Shown one piece after another: positions 52,458 to 61,374 of a stretch of DNA of 64,000 bases. The number at the start of each line of letters is the position of its first letter. Positions within the stretch are counted from its first letter, which is position 1. The notes under the pieces were generated by a model. That model had not been told where the DNA came from. It worked only from the letters and a program-made list of their open reading frames with translations, and did not search any database. The stretch comes from Cupriavidus agavae (GTDB taxonomy: Bacteria > Pseudomonadota > Gammaproteobacteria > Burkholderiales > Burkholderiaceae): NCBI RefSeq assembly GCF_004217045.1, contig NZ_SGXM01000004.1:248001-312000 (forward strand), given 5' to 3'. The position numbers and the translations under genes were made by a program.

Positions 52458-53690
52458 ATGACGCTGGCCGCCGTAACCGATATCCGATCCACCCGCGTAT
52501 CCGACGATATCTCGATCCGTGCCGATCTGCTGCGCCGCGCCGCCGCCATGGTGCCCGCGCTGCGGGCGCGCGCCGCCGAGGTCGATGCGCTGGCGCGCCT
52601 GCCGGATGCCACTGTCGCCGAACTCGACGACGCCGGCATCTTCGACATGATGGTGCCGAAGGACGCTGGCGGCCTGCAGGTCTCGCTGCGCACCTACATG
52701 GAAGTCGTCAGCGAGATCGGCCGCGGCGATGGCTCTGCCGCATGGGCGTGTGCACTGATCAATGTCTGCAACTGGATGGCTGCGGCCTGCCTGCCCGATG
52801 CGGCACGCGCGGAGGTGTTCGGCTCGGGCGCCAAGGTCCGCAGTGCGGGGGTGCTCTCGCCGCGCAAGGCCGTGGTGAAACGCGTGGCGGGCGGCTACCT
52901 CGTGGAAGAGGGCATGTGGGGGTTCAACAGCGGCGTGTACCACGCACAGTGGGATCTGCTCGGCATTCCGCTGGTGGACGAGGCCGGGAACGTCATCGAC
53001 CAGGGCATGGCGCTGATTCCGACGTCGGATCTCCAGTTCCTGAACGACTGGGACACCATCGCCCTGCGTGGCAGCGGCAGCACGTCCGTGGTCGTGAAAG
53101 ACAAGTTCGTGCCTGATTCGCGCATCGTGCGCCTGTCGTCGATCCTGGCCGGCGATTACGTGGCGCGCTTCAACGACGACGAGGCGCTGTACCGCATGGC
53201 GTTCATGCCCGTGGCGGCCATCATCCTGACGTTCCCGGCGCTCGGCATCGCGCGTGCCGCGCAGGAGATGTTCCTCGACAAGCTGCCGGGACGCGGCATC
53301 CAGTACACGTGGTACGAGAAGCAGTCCGAAGCCACCGTCACGCACCTGCAGGCCGGCGAGGCGTCGGCCATGATCGATGCGGCCCGGCTGGTGGTGGAGC
53401 GGTGTGTCGACGAGATCGATGCCCATGCGGCAGCCGGCACGATCCCTGATGCGCTGACGCGGGCGCGCATCCGCCGGGATACGGGCTACGCCAGCAAGAT
53501 GATGTGGGACGCGGTCGACATCCTGGCCAGCGCTTCAGGCGGATCGCTGGCGGGCACGCGCAACCCGTTCAACCGTGTCTGGCGCGACGCGCGGGTGGCG
53601 AACCTGCACGGCATCGTCTGCACGGCGACCAACCTCGAACTGTATGGCCGCATGCTGTGCGGCCAGGCGCCGAACACGCCGCTGGTCTGA
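52458..53690 (+). CDS. two-component flavin-dependent monooxygenase, oxygenase subunit (cassette B)
   Basis: The 410-residue protein is a paralogue of 42136 with the acyl-CoA-dehydrogenase fold: LRRAAAMVPALRARAAEVDALARLP, GDGSAAWACALINVCNW, VAGGYLVEEGMWGFNSGVYHAQW, and a C-terminal helix bundle. It needs reduced flavin from the reductase at 53709. AAAGGAGA precedes ATG 52458. It opens the long operon that runs at least to 59017. Confidence 0.88.
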   Translation: MTLAAVTDIRSTRVSDDISIRADLLRRAAAMVPALRARAAEVDALARLPDATVAELDDAGIFDMMVPKDAGGLQVSLRTYMEVVSEIGRGDGSAAWACALINVCNWMAAACLPDAARAEVFGSGAKVRSAGVLSPRKAVVKRVAGGYLVEEGMWGFNSGVYHAQWDLLGIPLVDEAGNVIDQGMALIPTSDLQFLNDWDTIALRGSGSTSVVVKDKFVPDSRIVRLSSILAGDYVARFNDDEALYRMAFMPVAAIILTFPALGIARAAQEMFLDKLPGRGIQYTWYEKQSEATVTHLQAGEASAMIDAARLVVERCVDEIDAHAAAGTIPDALTRARIRRDTGYASKMMWDAVDILASASGGSLAGTRNPFNRVWRDARVANLHGIVCTATNLELYGRMLCGQAPNTPLV

Positions 53691-53708
53691 GGGCAGGAGG
53701 AACTGGGC

Positions 53709-54212
53709 ATGAGCATCGATCTTGACGATTCCACGCGGTTCCGCCGCGTGATGGGCAAGTTTGCCACCGGCGTCACCGTGGTCAGCTGGATGCGCGACGG
53801 CGCACCGGCCGGCATGACGGCCAACGCTTTCATGTCGGTATCGCTGGAACCCCGGCTGGTGCTGGTGTCCGCGCGCAATGCGTCGCGCTTCTGCGCATCC
53901 GTGGCCCGAGGGGACACCTTCGGCATCAACTTCCTCGGCGAACACCAGGAGGCGCTGAGCATGCATTTCGGCGGCAAGGCCATGGAAGGATTGGGCGAGA
54001 TGGCGCTGCACGGTTCGGGTACGCCGTTCCTGCCGGAAAGCCTCGCGCACCTGATCGTGCGCGTGGCGGACATCCATCCGGCCGGCGATCACCAGCTCTA
54101 CGTGGCCGAAGTCCTCGCACTTGAGGCGTGCGATCACCACGACAGCAGCCCGCTGCTGTACTACGGCGGACGCTACGGTCGGCTGGCCAGCCCCCAGGCC
54201 CGCCACGCGTAG
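53709..54212 (+). CDS. flavin reductase (cassette B)
   Basis: The 167-residue protein is an HpaC/HsaB-type reductase: RVMGKFATGVTVVSW, MTANAFMSVSLEPRLVLVS, GDHQLYVAEVLALE. It pairs with the monooxygenase 18 nt upstream; ATG 53709 has AGGAGGAAC before it. Confidence 0.92.
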   Translation: MSIDLDDSTRFRRVMGKFATGVTVVSWMRDGAPAGMTANAFMSVSLEPRLVLVSARNASRFCASVARGDTFGINFLGEHQEALSMHFGGKAMEGLGEMALHGSGTPFLPESLAHLIVRVADIHPAGDHQLYVAEVLALEACDHHDSSPLLYYGGRYGRLASPQARHA

Positions 54213-54218
54213 TCACAA

Positions 54219-54236
54219 GCCCGGCAGCCGCCGGGC
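54219..54236 (+). terminator. intra-operon hairpin after the reductase gene
   Basis: GCCCGGC (54219-54225) pairs with GCCGGGC (54230-54236) across a 4-nt loop, 6 nt after the reductase stop, but no T run follows. It may lower transcription into the MFS gene or protect the upstream mRNA, rather than end the operon. Confidence 0.4.
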
Positions 54237-54290
54237 CTTCCCATGCGGGCGCCATCGCGGCAAGACGGTGGCGGAAACGAGGAGACAACC

Positions 54291-55613
54291 ATGATTCACA
54301 GAAAGGAGGCACGCACGCTCGGCCTGGCCGCGCTCGGTGCGATGCTGGAGTACTACGACTTCGTGATCTTCCTGTTCGTCGCGGCGGCGATCAGCGAAGC
54401 ATTCTTCCCGCCCGGCGTGTCGCCGTGGGTCAGCCAGATGCAGACCCTGGGCATCTTCGCGGTCGGTTATCTGGTGAGGCCCATCGCCGGCATCGTGCTG
54501 GCCCACTTCGCCGACATGTTCGGGCGCAAGCGGATGTTCATCTTCCTGATGATCCTGATGGCGGTGCCCACGTTCCTGATTGGCGTACTGCCGACCTACG
54601 AGCAGGCGGGCGTGCTGGCGCCGCTGGCGCTGCTGGTGCTGCGCGCGCTGCAGGGATGCGCAGTGGGCGGCGAGTTTCCGGGCGCGGCAGTCTTCGTGTC
54701 GGAGCATGCCGCGCCATCGCGCCTCGGTACCGCCAGCGGCACGATGCACGGCATCGTGCTGGCCGGGCTGCTGCTCGGGACCGGCGCGGCCGCTGCGTCG
54801 GCGTACATAGCCAGCGCCACCGGCATCCCGTCGCTGGCGTGGCGTCTGCCATTCATCGTGGGCGGGCTGTTCGGCCTGACTGCGTCGTACCTGCGCCGGC
54901 AACTGGAGGAATCGCCCCTGTACGCGGGCATCCAGCAATCGCGCCAGCTGGCACAGGCCACGCCGATCCGCATCGTGCTGACGAAGCACGCCGATGCCTG
55001 CCTGTTTGGCCTGGCACTCGGTTTCACCATGGCCGTCGGCACGGTGATCTTCTTCCAGTACATGCCGACGCTGCTCGCCACGCAATACGGTGTCCCGCGC
55101 CAGGCGGCGCTGCAAGCGAATATGTGGGGGTCGTTCGCGCTCTGCCTGTCGATGCCGTTCTGGGGGCGCCTCAGCGACACGCTGGGATGGTCCCGCTCGC
55201 TCGCCATCGGTGCGGTGGCCATGCTGGTGGCGTCTGTCGGCTTCTTCCAATGGCTCCCGGCGGTACTTGCCGGGCATGGCTCGCTGGCGCTGCTGTTCGC
55301 GTTGCCCGGTGTGGCGCTCGGCGCCGTGGTGGCACTGGTGCCGGGGCTTGTGTCGGCGCTCTTTCCGACGCAGGTGCGCCAGAGCGGCTACGCAGTGCCG
55401 TACAACGTGGGTGCTGCGCTGTTTGGCGGCCTGACGCCGCTGGCACTGGCCTGGATGGTGCGCGCCCATGGGCCGGAATCGGCAATGTATCCGCTGCTTG
55501 CCACGGCGCTGGTCACGGCGGTACTGGCCGTCAGGGTGCGCCGCATGCGCCTGTACCTCGGCGTTGCCGAACCCACGATGCCGGCGGTGGCGGCGACCAC
55601 CAAAGCCGGCTGA
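54291..55613 (+). CDS. MFS transporter, metabolite:H+ symporter type (cassette B)
   Basis: The 440-residue protein has twelve membrane segments with MHS-family hallmarks (GAMLEYYDFVIFLF, RPIAGIVLAHFADMFGRKRMF, GCAVGGEFPGAAVFVSEH). MHS carriers take up aromatic and dicarboxylic acids with protons. GAGGAGACAACC precedes ATG 54291; the longer frame from 54243 is rejected. It is not close to the MFS of cassette A, so the two cassettes use different uptake systems. Confidence 0.92.
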   Translation: MIHRKEARTLGLAALGAMLEYYDFVIFLFVAAAISEAFFPPGVSPWVSQMQTLGIFAVGYLVRPIAGIVLAHFADMFGRKRMFIFLMILMAVPTFLIGVLPTYEQAGVLAPLALLVLRALQGCAVGGEFPGAAVFVSEHAAPSRLGTASGTMHGIVLAGLLLGTGAAAASAYIASATGIPSLAWRLPFIVGGLFGLTASYLRRQLEESPLYAGIQQSRQLAQATPIRIVLTKHADACLFGLALGFTMAVGTVIFFQYMPTLLATQYGVPRQAALQANMWGSFALCLSMPFWGRLSDTLGWSRSLAIGAVAMLVASVGFFQWLPAVLAGHGSLALLFALPGVALGAVVALVPGLVSALFPTQVRQSGYAVPYNVGAALFGGLTPLALAWMVRAHGPESAMYPLLATALVTAVLAVRVRRMRLYLGVAEPTMPAVAATTKAG

Positions 55614-55639
55614 TTACCTGACTCGCGAGGGGAGACATC

Positions 55640-56248
55640 ATGCAAGACAGGATGCTGGCCGTGCTCGACAAGGCCGAGATCACCGAAGTCGTCCAGACCG
55701 AACGCGCTGCGCGGGACCAGGCGCAGTGGACACGGATGCTGGAGACGTATCACGCCGACGCGTTGGTTGACGTGTCGTGGTTCCACGGCAGCGGGGCGGA
55801 GTTCGTGGCGGCCTCGCAGCGGATGTACGACGCGGGCCGGCACTCGGCACACCTCATGGGGCCGACGCTGGTGAGGCTGCGTGGCGACCGTGCACTGGCC
55901 CACACGCCCTGCGCGGTCACTGCGCGAATGCACCTCGATGGCGTGGAGGTGGAGGTCACCACTCACGCGCGGCTGCACGAGCGAGTCGAACGGCGCAGCG
56001 GTGTCTGGCGCATTGCGCGGATGGGCATCGTCTATCTGCGCGACGGGCTGGTCGTGGTCAACCCGTCGGAGCGCGTCGTGCTCGACGCCGCGCAACTTGC
56101 CGCCTACCGGCCCTCCTATCGCTTTCTTTCGTACCTGCTGGCACACGCCGGCCAGCGACCCCGCCCTGACCTGCCCGGCGCCGACCGGCCGGAGACCGTC
56201 CAGCCGCTGGTCGACAGCGACGACGCCTGGCTCGCTGGCGCAGGCTGA
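55640..56248 (+). CDS. SnoaL-like (NTF2-fold) protein (cassette B)
   Basis: The 202-residue protein has the cone-shaped NTF2/SnoaL pattern: AEITEVVQTERAARDQAQWTRMLETYHADALVDVSWF, then GPTLVRLRGDRALAHTPCAVTARM and RSGVWRIARMGIVYLRDGLV. Relatives are isomerases, dehydratases or small dioxygenase partners; the reaction here is unknown. There is no counterpart in cassette A. It is cotranscribed between the MFS and FAH genes (26 and 30 nt gaps). Confidence 0.8.
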   Translation: MQDRMLAVLDKAEITEVVQTERAARDQAQWTRMLETYHADALVDVSWFHGSGAEFVAASQRMYDAGRHSAHLMGPTLVRLRGDRALAHTPCAVTARMHLDGVEVEVTTHARLHERVERRSGVWRIARMGIVYLRDGLVVVNPSERVVLDAAQLAAYRPSYRFLSYLLAHAGQRPRPDLPGADRPETVQPLVDSDDAWLAGAG

Positions 56249-56278
56249 TTCCCGACATTTCACCAGAGACAGATTCCC

Positions 56279-57118
56279 ATGCGATACCTCCGCTTCATTC
56301 TCGATGGCAAGAAACAGACCGGCGTGCGCGTCGGCGACAAGATCCGCGTGCTGGGCGCCACGCCCCTCGAAGCACTGCTCGCCAGCGGGCAGGATCTCGA
56401 AACCTTTGCCGATGACGTGCCCGGCGGCGCGCTGGTCACCGATGACGACGTTACGTTCCTGCCCGTCCTGGAGCATCCGCCCAAGCTGCTCTGCGTGGGC
56501 CTGAACTACGCCGACCACACGCGCGAGAGCAAGCTTGAACAGCCGAAATACCCGACCATGTTCCCGCGCTACGACACCAGCCTGGCCGGGCACGGGCAGC
56601 CCATCGTCCGCCCGCGCGTCTCGGACTCGCTGGATTTCGAGGGGGAGTTCGCCGTGGTGCTGAAATCGGGCGGCCGCCATATCCGCAAGGAGGATGCGCT
56701 GCGCCATGTGGCCGGCTATGCGCTGTTCAACGACGGGTCGGTGCGCGAGTACCAGTTCCTCGCTCCGCAGTGGACCATGGGCAAGAACTTCGACAACACG
56801 GGTGCCTTCGGTCCCGAGCTTGTCACGGCCAGCGAGGTGCCGTCCGGGGCGAAGGGGCTGACGCTGGAGACTCGCCTGAATGGCGAGGTGGTGCAGTCGG
56901 CCAGCACCGACACGCTGATCTTCGATGTCGCCACGCTGATCTCCACGTTGAGCGAGGCGCTGACGCTCGAAGCGGGTGACGTGATCGTGACCGGCACGCC
57001 GAGCGGCGTGGGCTGGGCGCGCGAGCCGAAGCTGGTGATGCGGCCCGGCGATGTCTGCGAAGTCAGCCTGACCGGCTTTGCCACGCTGCGTAACCCCATC
57101 GCCGACGAAGCGGCCTGA
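56279..57118 (+). CDS. FAH-family hydrolase (cassette B)
   Basis: The 279-residue protein has the FAH core: VGLNYADHTRESKLEQPKYP, metal motif LDFEGEFAVVLKSGG, NDGSVREYQF, and VIVTGTPSGVGWARE. It resembles ureidoglycolate-lyase and fumarylpyruvate-hydrolase relatives and is a paralogue of 46225. It would cleave the 2-keto acid from the ring-fission product. Confidence 0.92.
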   Translation: MRYLRFILDGKKQTGVRVGDKIRVLGATPLEALLASGQDLETFADDVPGGALVTDDDVTFLPVLEHPPKLLCVGLNYADHTRESKLEQPKYPTMFPRYDTSLAGHGQPIVRPRVSDSLDFEGEFAVVLKSGGRHIRKEDALRHVAGYALFNDGSVREYQFLAPQWTMGKNFDNTGAFGPELVTASEVPSGAKGLTLETRLNGEVVQSASTDTLIFDVATLISTLSEALTLEAGDVIVTGTPSGVGWAREPKLVMRPGDVCEVSLTGFATLRNPIADEAA

Positions 57119-57132
57119 ACCGGAGCGTATCG

Positions 57133-58053
57133 ATGAGCGATAACCAACACGCCGCCGTGCATTCGATCGGGCACTACGCGCTGATCGTGCCTGGTCTGGA
57201 AGAGGCCCGCCAGTTCCACACGTCGTTTGGCCTGTCCGTGATCGACCACGGCGATCGGCTGGACGCGACCACGCCGGATGATCAGGTGTGGGCCAGGTTC
57301 TTCCCGGGCGAGCGGCGCGAACTGGCCTACCTGAGCTTCCATTGCTTCGAGGCCGACTACGAGGGGCTGCGAGGCCAGATCGAAGCCGCCGGCGGGCGGC
57401 CTGCGGACAACGCCCCCCACGCCTCGGGCATTGGCATCTGGTTCCACGATCCCGATGGCAACCTGATCCAGGTGCGGGTTGGCCCGAAGACCAGCCCATT
57501 CGCCAAGCCCGCCATCGAGAGCGTCCACGTGGGCTCCGATGCACGCGGGGCGTTGTTCCGTCATCAGGTGCCCGCCGTGCGCCCGCGCCGGCTGTCACAC
57601 GTGGCGCTGTTCACGCCAGATCTGCCGCGCGCCCTCGCGTTCTACAACCGTGCGCTTGGCTTGCGCCTGTCGGACCGCTCCGGCGATCTGGTCGCCTTCA
57701 CGCATGCGCCCCATGGCAGCGACCACCATCTGGTCGCTTTCGCGTCGAGCCCTGCGAAGGGCTGGCATCACGCGTCGTGGGACGTGGCGAGCGTCGACCA
57801 GGTAGGGCAGGGTGCCGCGCAGATGGCGGCGGCCGGATATGTGGAGGGTTGGGGCACCGGGCGCCACGTGCTTGGCTCCAACTTCTTCCACTACGTGCGT
57901 GACCCCTGGGGCTCGTTCTGCGAGTACTCCGCCGACATGGACTACATCTCGGCCGGCACGACGTGGCCTGCCGGTGATCATGCGCCAGAGGACTCGATGC
58001 ACCAGTGGGGGCCGGCGGTGCCGCCGTGGTTCGGCCTCAACACCGAAGCCTGA
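57133..58053 (+). CDS. extradiol ring-cleavage dioxygenase (VOC family, cassette B)
   Basis: The 306-residue protein has two VOC modules and a complete iron site: His156 (SHVALF), His212/213 (WHHASWDV) and Glu264 (FCEYSADMDY). It is a paralogue of 43391. It lies 14 nt after the FAH gene. It should open the ring made by the monooxygenase at 52458. Confidence 0.9.
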   Translation: MSDNQHAAVHSIGHYALIVPGLEEARQFHTSFGLSVIDHGDRLDATTPDDQVWARFFPGERRELAYLSFHCFEADYEGLRGQIEAAGGRPADNAPHASGIGIWFHDPDGNLIQVRVGPKTSPFAKPAIESVHVGSDARGALFRHQVPAVRPRRLSHVALFTPDLPRALAFYNRALGLRLSDRSGDLVAFTHAPHGSDHHLVAFASSPAKGWHHASWDVASVDQVGQGAAQMAAAGYVEGWGTGRHVLGSNFFHYVRDPWGSFCEYSADMDYISAGTTWPAGDHAPEDSMHQWGPAVPPWFGLNTEA

Positions 58054-58084
58054 ACCCCTTTCCCGCATTCTCCGGAAACATTCC

Positions 58085-59017
58085 ATGCAGATCTCCAACA
58101 AGGTCATCATTACCTGCGCCATCACGGGCTCGATCCATACGCCCTCGATGTCGCCCTACCTGCCGGTGACGCCCGCGCAGATTGCAGACTCGGCCGTGGG
58201 GGCCGCCGATGCCGGCGCCGCCATCGTCCATCTGCACGCACGCGACCCGAAGACCGGCATCCCGAGCCAGGATCCGGTGCTGTTCGGTGAATTCCTCGGC
58301 GCGATCCGCGACAAGTCCGACGTGGTGCTCAATCTCACCACCGGCGGCGCGCCCACCATGTCCATCGAGGAGCGGCTGGCGCCGGTGGCGCGCTTCAAGC
58401 CAGAGGTGGCGTCGCTGAACATGGGATCGATGAATTTCGGCCTCTATGAAATGCTCGGGCGCTACACGGAGTTCCGGCACGACTGGGAGCGGCCGTATCT
58501 GGAGGCCAGCGACGACCGCATCTTCCGTAACACGTTCCGCGATATCGCGCACATCCTCGAAGCCTGCAACGCCAACCAGACCCGTTTCGAGATCGAGTGC
58601 TACGACATCGGCCACCTCTACACGGCGGCGCACTTCCTTGACCGTGGCCTGCTCAAGGCGCCGCTGTTCATTCAGTCGGTGTTCGGTATCCGGGGCGGCA
58701 TTGGTGCGCACCCTGAGGATATCGCCCACATGAAGCGCACCGCGGACCGGCTGTTCGGCAAGCACTACGTATGGTCGGTGCTCGGCGCCGGGGCGCAGCA
58801 GACGCGCGTGGTGACGCAGGGGCTGCTGATGGGCGGCAACGTGCGCGTGGGCCTGGAAGACAACCTGTGGCTGTCGCGCGGCAAGCTGGCCACCAGCAAC
58901 GCGGAACAGGTTGCCGGTATCCGCAGGAGCATCGAGCAGCTTGGCTACTCGGTGGCGACGCCGGATGAGGCGCGTGCGATGCTGGGCCTCAAGGGCAAGG
59001 ACAACGTGGATTTCTGA
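58085..59017 (+). CDS. BKACE-family beta-keto acid cleavage enzyme (cassette B)
   Basis: The 310-residue TIM-barrel protein has zinc motif HLHARDP (His49, His51), LNMGSMNFG, FEIECYDIGHL (third-ligand region present, unlike 16344), and GIRGGIGAHPEDI. BKACE enzymes split a beta-keto acid using acetyl-CoA, which would be the last step toward central metabolism. It closes the operon before a terminator. Confidence 0.92.
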   Translation: MQISNKVIITCAITGSIHTPSMSPYLPVTPAQIADSAVGAADAGAAIVHLHARDPKTGIPSQDPVLFGEFLGAIRDKSDVVLNLTTGGAPTMSIEERLAPVARFKPEVASLNMGSMNFGLYEMLGRYTEFRHDWERPYLEASDDRIFRNTFRDIAHILEACNANQTRFEIECYDIGHLYTAAHFLDRGLLKAPLFIQSVFGIRGGIGAHPEDIAHMKRTADRLFGKHYVWSVLGAGAQQTRVVTQGLLMGGNVRVGLEDNLWLSRGKLATSNAEQVAGIRRSIEQLGYSVATPDEARAMLGLKGKDNVDF

Positions 59018-59042
59018 GCGGCTGACCGGCCTGATGGAGAAA

Positions 59043-59066
59043 GGACGCCCCCGGGGGCGTCCTTTT
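59043..59066. terminator. terminator between convergent cassette B genes
   Basis: GGACGCCCCC (59043-59052) and GGGGGCGTCC (59053-59062) form a 20-nt perfect palindrome, followed by four T's on the plus strand and preceded by a short A run that would serve the minus strand. It ends the 52458-59017 operon and the gene at 59083. Confidence 0.8.
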
Positions 59067-59082
59067 CAGCTTCTGCGCAACG

Positions 59083-60222
59083 TCAGGTTCGGGCGAGGCG
59101 AGGGAACAGCGCGAGCGCGTTATCGCGCATGAATGCGTCGCGCAGGTTCGGCGGGATCTGCGGCGAGCGGTCGAGCACGGCGGCCAGGTCGGCCGCGACC
59201 GGGGCTGGCGTGAACGGATAGTCGCTGCCATAGAGCACGCGCGCCGGGTCAGCCACCTGCAGCAGCGCGCTCAGCGCCACGGGTTCGGGCACGCCGGCCA
59301 GGTCGTAGTAGAGCTTGCGGATGGCGGCATCGACGCTGGTGCGGTTGCGGCCAAGCTTCAGCATCGCGCTGATCGCACCCACACGCGCGGTCAGCACCGG
59401 CACGGCAGCGCCGGCGTGCGGCACGATGATCCTTACATCGGGATACTTGTCCAGCGTGCCGCTCAGGATCAGATTGAAGACTGCCCGCGTGGTATCGAAG
59501 ATGAACTCGATCATCGGGTAAGGGTAGCCGAGCGGGGGGAGTGCCGCGGCCTCCTGCCCCTGGCAGCACGCGCAGTAAGGGTCGGTCGGGTGGATGAAGA
59601 CGGTGGCCTTGCGCCGGTTCAGCTCCGCGAAAACGGGATCGAGCCGGGCATCGCCCAGGTAGATGCCGTGATAGTTCGACTCCATGACCACGCCATCGGC
59701 ATGGAGCGTGTCGAAGGCATGGGCCAGTTCGGCCAGCGAGCCGGGGACATCGGGCAGTGGCAGCACGGCGAACAGCCCGAACCGGCCCGGATGCGCGCGC
59801 ATCGCCTTGGCCCCTTCCTCGTTGCATTCGCGGGCCAGGCGCCGTGCGGCGGCGTCGTCTCCGAAGTGCAGGCCGGGTGCGGAGATCGATAGCATCGCCG
59901 TGGCAATGCCGAGACTGTCCATCATGCCCACGTGCGAGGCAGCGCTCCATTGGGGAATGGCCGGCATGCCAGAGGGCTTGCCATGGCCGGCCGCTTCGAG
60001 CGCGGCCCGGTACCCGGGGGGAATGTAGTGGGCGTGGACGTCGATGCGGCCCTTCGTGCCGGACGTTGTGACAGTGCTTCCGGCTGCGCTGGCGGGTGAC
60101 GCGATGGCGCCAAGCCCGCCGATCGCGGAGGCGGTGAGGCCCACGACTCCGGCCAGCGCCTGGCGCCGGCCTGTCCCGATAGCGGAAAGGCGCTCTGCCT
60201 CCCGTGCAATTCCTTGCGGCAT
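59083..60222 (-). CDS. exported ACMSD-like amidohydrolase (cassette B side)
   Basis: The 379-residue protein has a twin-arginine-type signal (TGRRQALAGVVGLTASAIGG, cleaved near ASAAG), then the zinc motif DVHAHYIPP, IFIHPTDPY, PHAGAA and GSDYPF. It is a paralogue of 47259. ATG 60222 is chosen; the longer frame upstream adds unlike residues. It converges with the cassette B operon. Its periplasmic site fits neither known decarboxylase, so its role is open. Confidence 0.85.
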   Translation of the reverse strand: MPQGIAREAERLSAIGTGRRQALAGVVGLTASAIGGLGAIASPASAAGSTVTTSGTKGRIDVHAHYIPPGYRAALEAAGHGKPSGMPAIPQWSAASHVGMMDSLGIATAMLSISAPGLHFGDDAAARRLARECNEEGAKAMRAHPGRFGLFAVLPLPDVPGSLAELAHAFDTLHADGVVMESNYHGIYLGDARLDPVFAELNRRKATVFIHPTDPYCACCQGQEAAALPPLGYPYPMIEFIFDTTRAVFNLILSGTLDKYPDVRIIVPHAGAAVPVLTARVGAISAMLKLGRNRTSVDAAIRKLYYDLAGVPEPVALSALLQVADPARVLYGSDYPFTPAPVAADLAAVLDRSPQIPPNLRDAFMRDNALALFPRLART

Positions 60223-60425
60223 CTTCGATGGTCTCCGTTCTCGTTCCTGGAATGCGTAGCCTCCCGATTCTATGGGGTGCCAGGAGCGTGACCAAGATAG
60301 GGAATGCGCCGCGTTCAGCGTAGACAGATGTGCAGCGGAGACCGGAGGAAACAGGTTCGTCGTGCCGGGACAACGGTGGACCGAGGACGTGGCATCGGCG
60401 TGCGCCGCCCCCGATCCGTCAGGCG

Positions 60426-61190
60426 TTACTGCGTCGAGACAGCCGTGGCCGGTGCACTGCCACCCGCCAGCGGCGCGGCCGTCGGGGAAGCCTTCTCCAT
60501 GAAGAACGATCCACGCAGCCTGCCCACGGCGCCGCGTGTGCTCTCGTCGACGGCCTTCATCAGGTTGTCGTACTCGGGAGCCTGATCCCATTCTCCGAGG
60601 GCGGCGGTCTGGACCTCCACGCGGTCATACCATTCCAGCTTGTTGGTCGACAGGTTCACGAGCTGTCCGGTCAGGGCGATGTAGCCCATCGGCGCACCCA
60701 GCGGCATGAAGCCGTAATAGCTGCGCACGGTGCCGAGCGAGCGCGGGGTGATCAGCAGGAGCTTGTCGGCCTTGTATTGCTTCGCCAGCGGCCGGTAGTC
60801 GCGCAGCGCGATCCCCTCGCCCGAGCCTTCGGTAAACTTCGGCATGGTTTCCGTGTCCAGCGCGGCGTCGATCATCACCACCTTGATCTGCCGCGATTCC
60901 AGGCCGGAGCGGAACGATTGCGGCAGGCCGGAGACCTGGCTGAAATCCTGCGTCTGAAGCCGGTCCACAATCGCCTTGGCATTGGCGCGATTGATCACGA
61001 TGTCCAGCAGTCCCTGGCTGCCGAGCATTACCTGGCCCGGTTCGGGCATCTTCTCGATCGCAACGACCACGGTGCTTTCCTTCTGTTCGAAGATGGCACT
61101 GGTGGCGGGAATCGGCTTCTGCACAACTGCGCAACCCGACAAGATGCTGGCGGCCAACAGCAGCCCGGCCAGATAGTGACGACCCATCAT
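60426..61190 (-). CDS. lipoprotein of unknown function
   Basis: The 254-residue protein has a lipobox (ILSGC, Cys about residue 20) and a soluble domain (ESTVVVAIEKMPEPGQ, LPQSFRSGLESRQIKVVMIDAAL, YKADKLLLITPRSLG) that I cannot assign to a family with confidence; the strand pattern resembles CsgG/TolB-like nucleotide-free lipoprotein domains. AGGAGAATTC precedes ATG 61190 (a second ATG lies at 61187). Confidence 0.7.
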   Translation of the reverse strand: MMGRHYLAGLLLAASILSGCAVVQKPIPATSAIFEQKESTVVVAIEKMPEPGQVMLGSQGLLDIVINRANAKAIVDRLQTQDFSQVSGLPQSFRSGLESRQIKVVMIDAALDTETMPKFTEGSGEGIALRDYRPLAKQYKADKLLLITPRSLGTVRSYYGFMPLGAPMGYIALTGQLVNLSTNKLEWYDRVEVQTAALGEWDQAPEYDNLMKAVDESTRGAVGRLRGSFFMEKASPTAAPLAGGSAPATAVSTQ

Positions 61191-61299
61191 GAATTCTCCT
61201 TTGTTATGTGGATAGACTCGCATCCCATAACGGCGTGACAGAGGAAAGCTGCACCCGCCAGAAGGGGGGTGCGGGTCACTTTTGGGTGGCTGGCAGGAG

Positions 61300-61326
61300 A
61301 AAAAAAGCCTCGGCGGGCGCCGAGGC
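61300..61326 (-). terminator. terminator after the porin gene
   Basis: On the minus strand GCCTCGGC pairs with GCCGAGGC (61307-61326) across a 4-nt loop and is followed by a run of six T's (61301-61306). It ends the porin gene at 61375. Confidence 0.85.
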
Positions 61327-61374
61327 TCAAGGACTCACTTGAGTTATCAAGGGAGTGTCGATCTGTTCTCGGAC

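Noticed and set aside
55388..57598. 736-residue minus-strand frame opposite cassette B genes
   Set aside because: It runs across four plus-strand genes with intact active sites; a shadow frame of GC-rich coding DNA.
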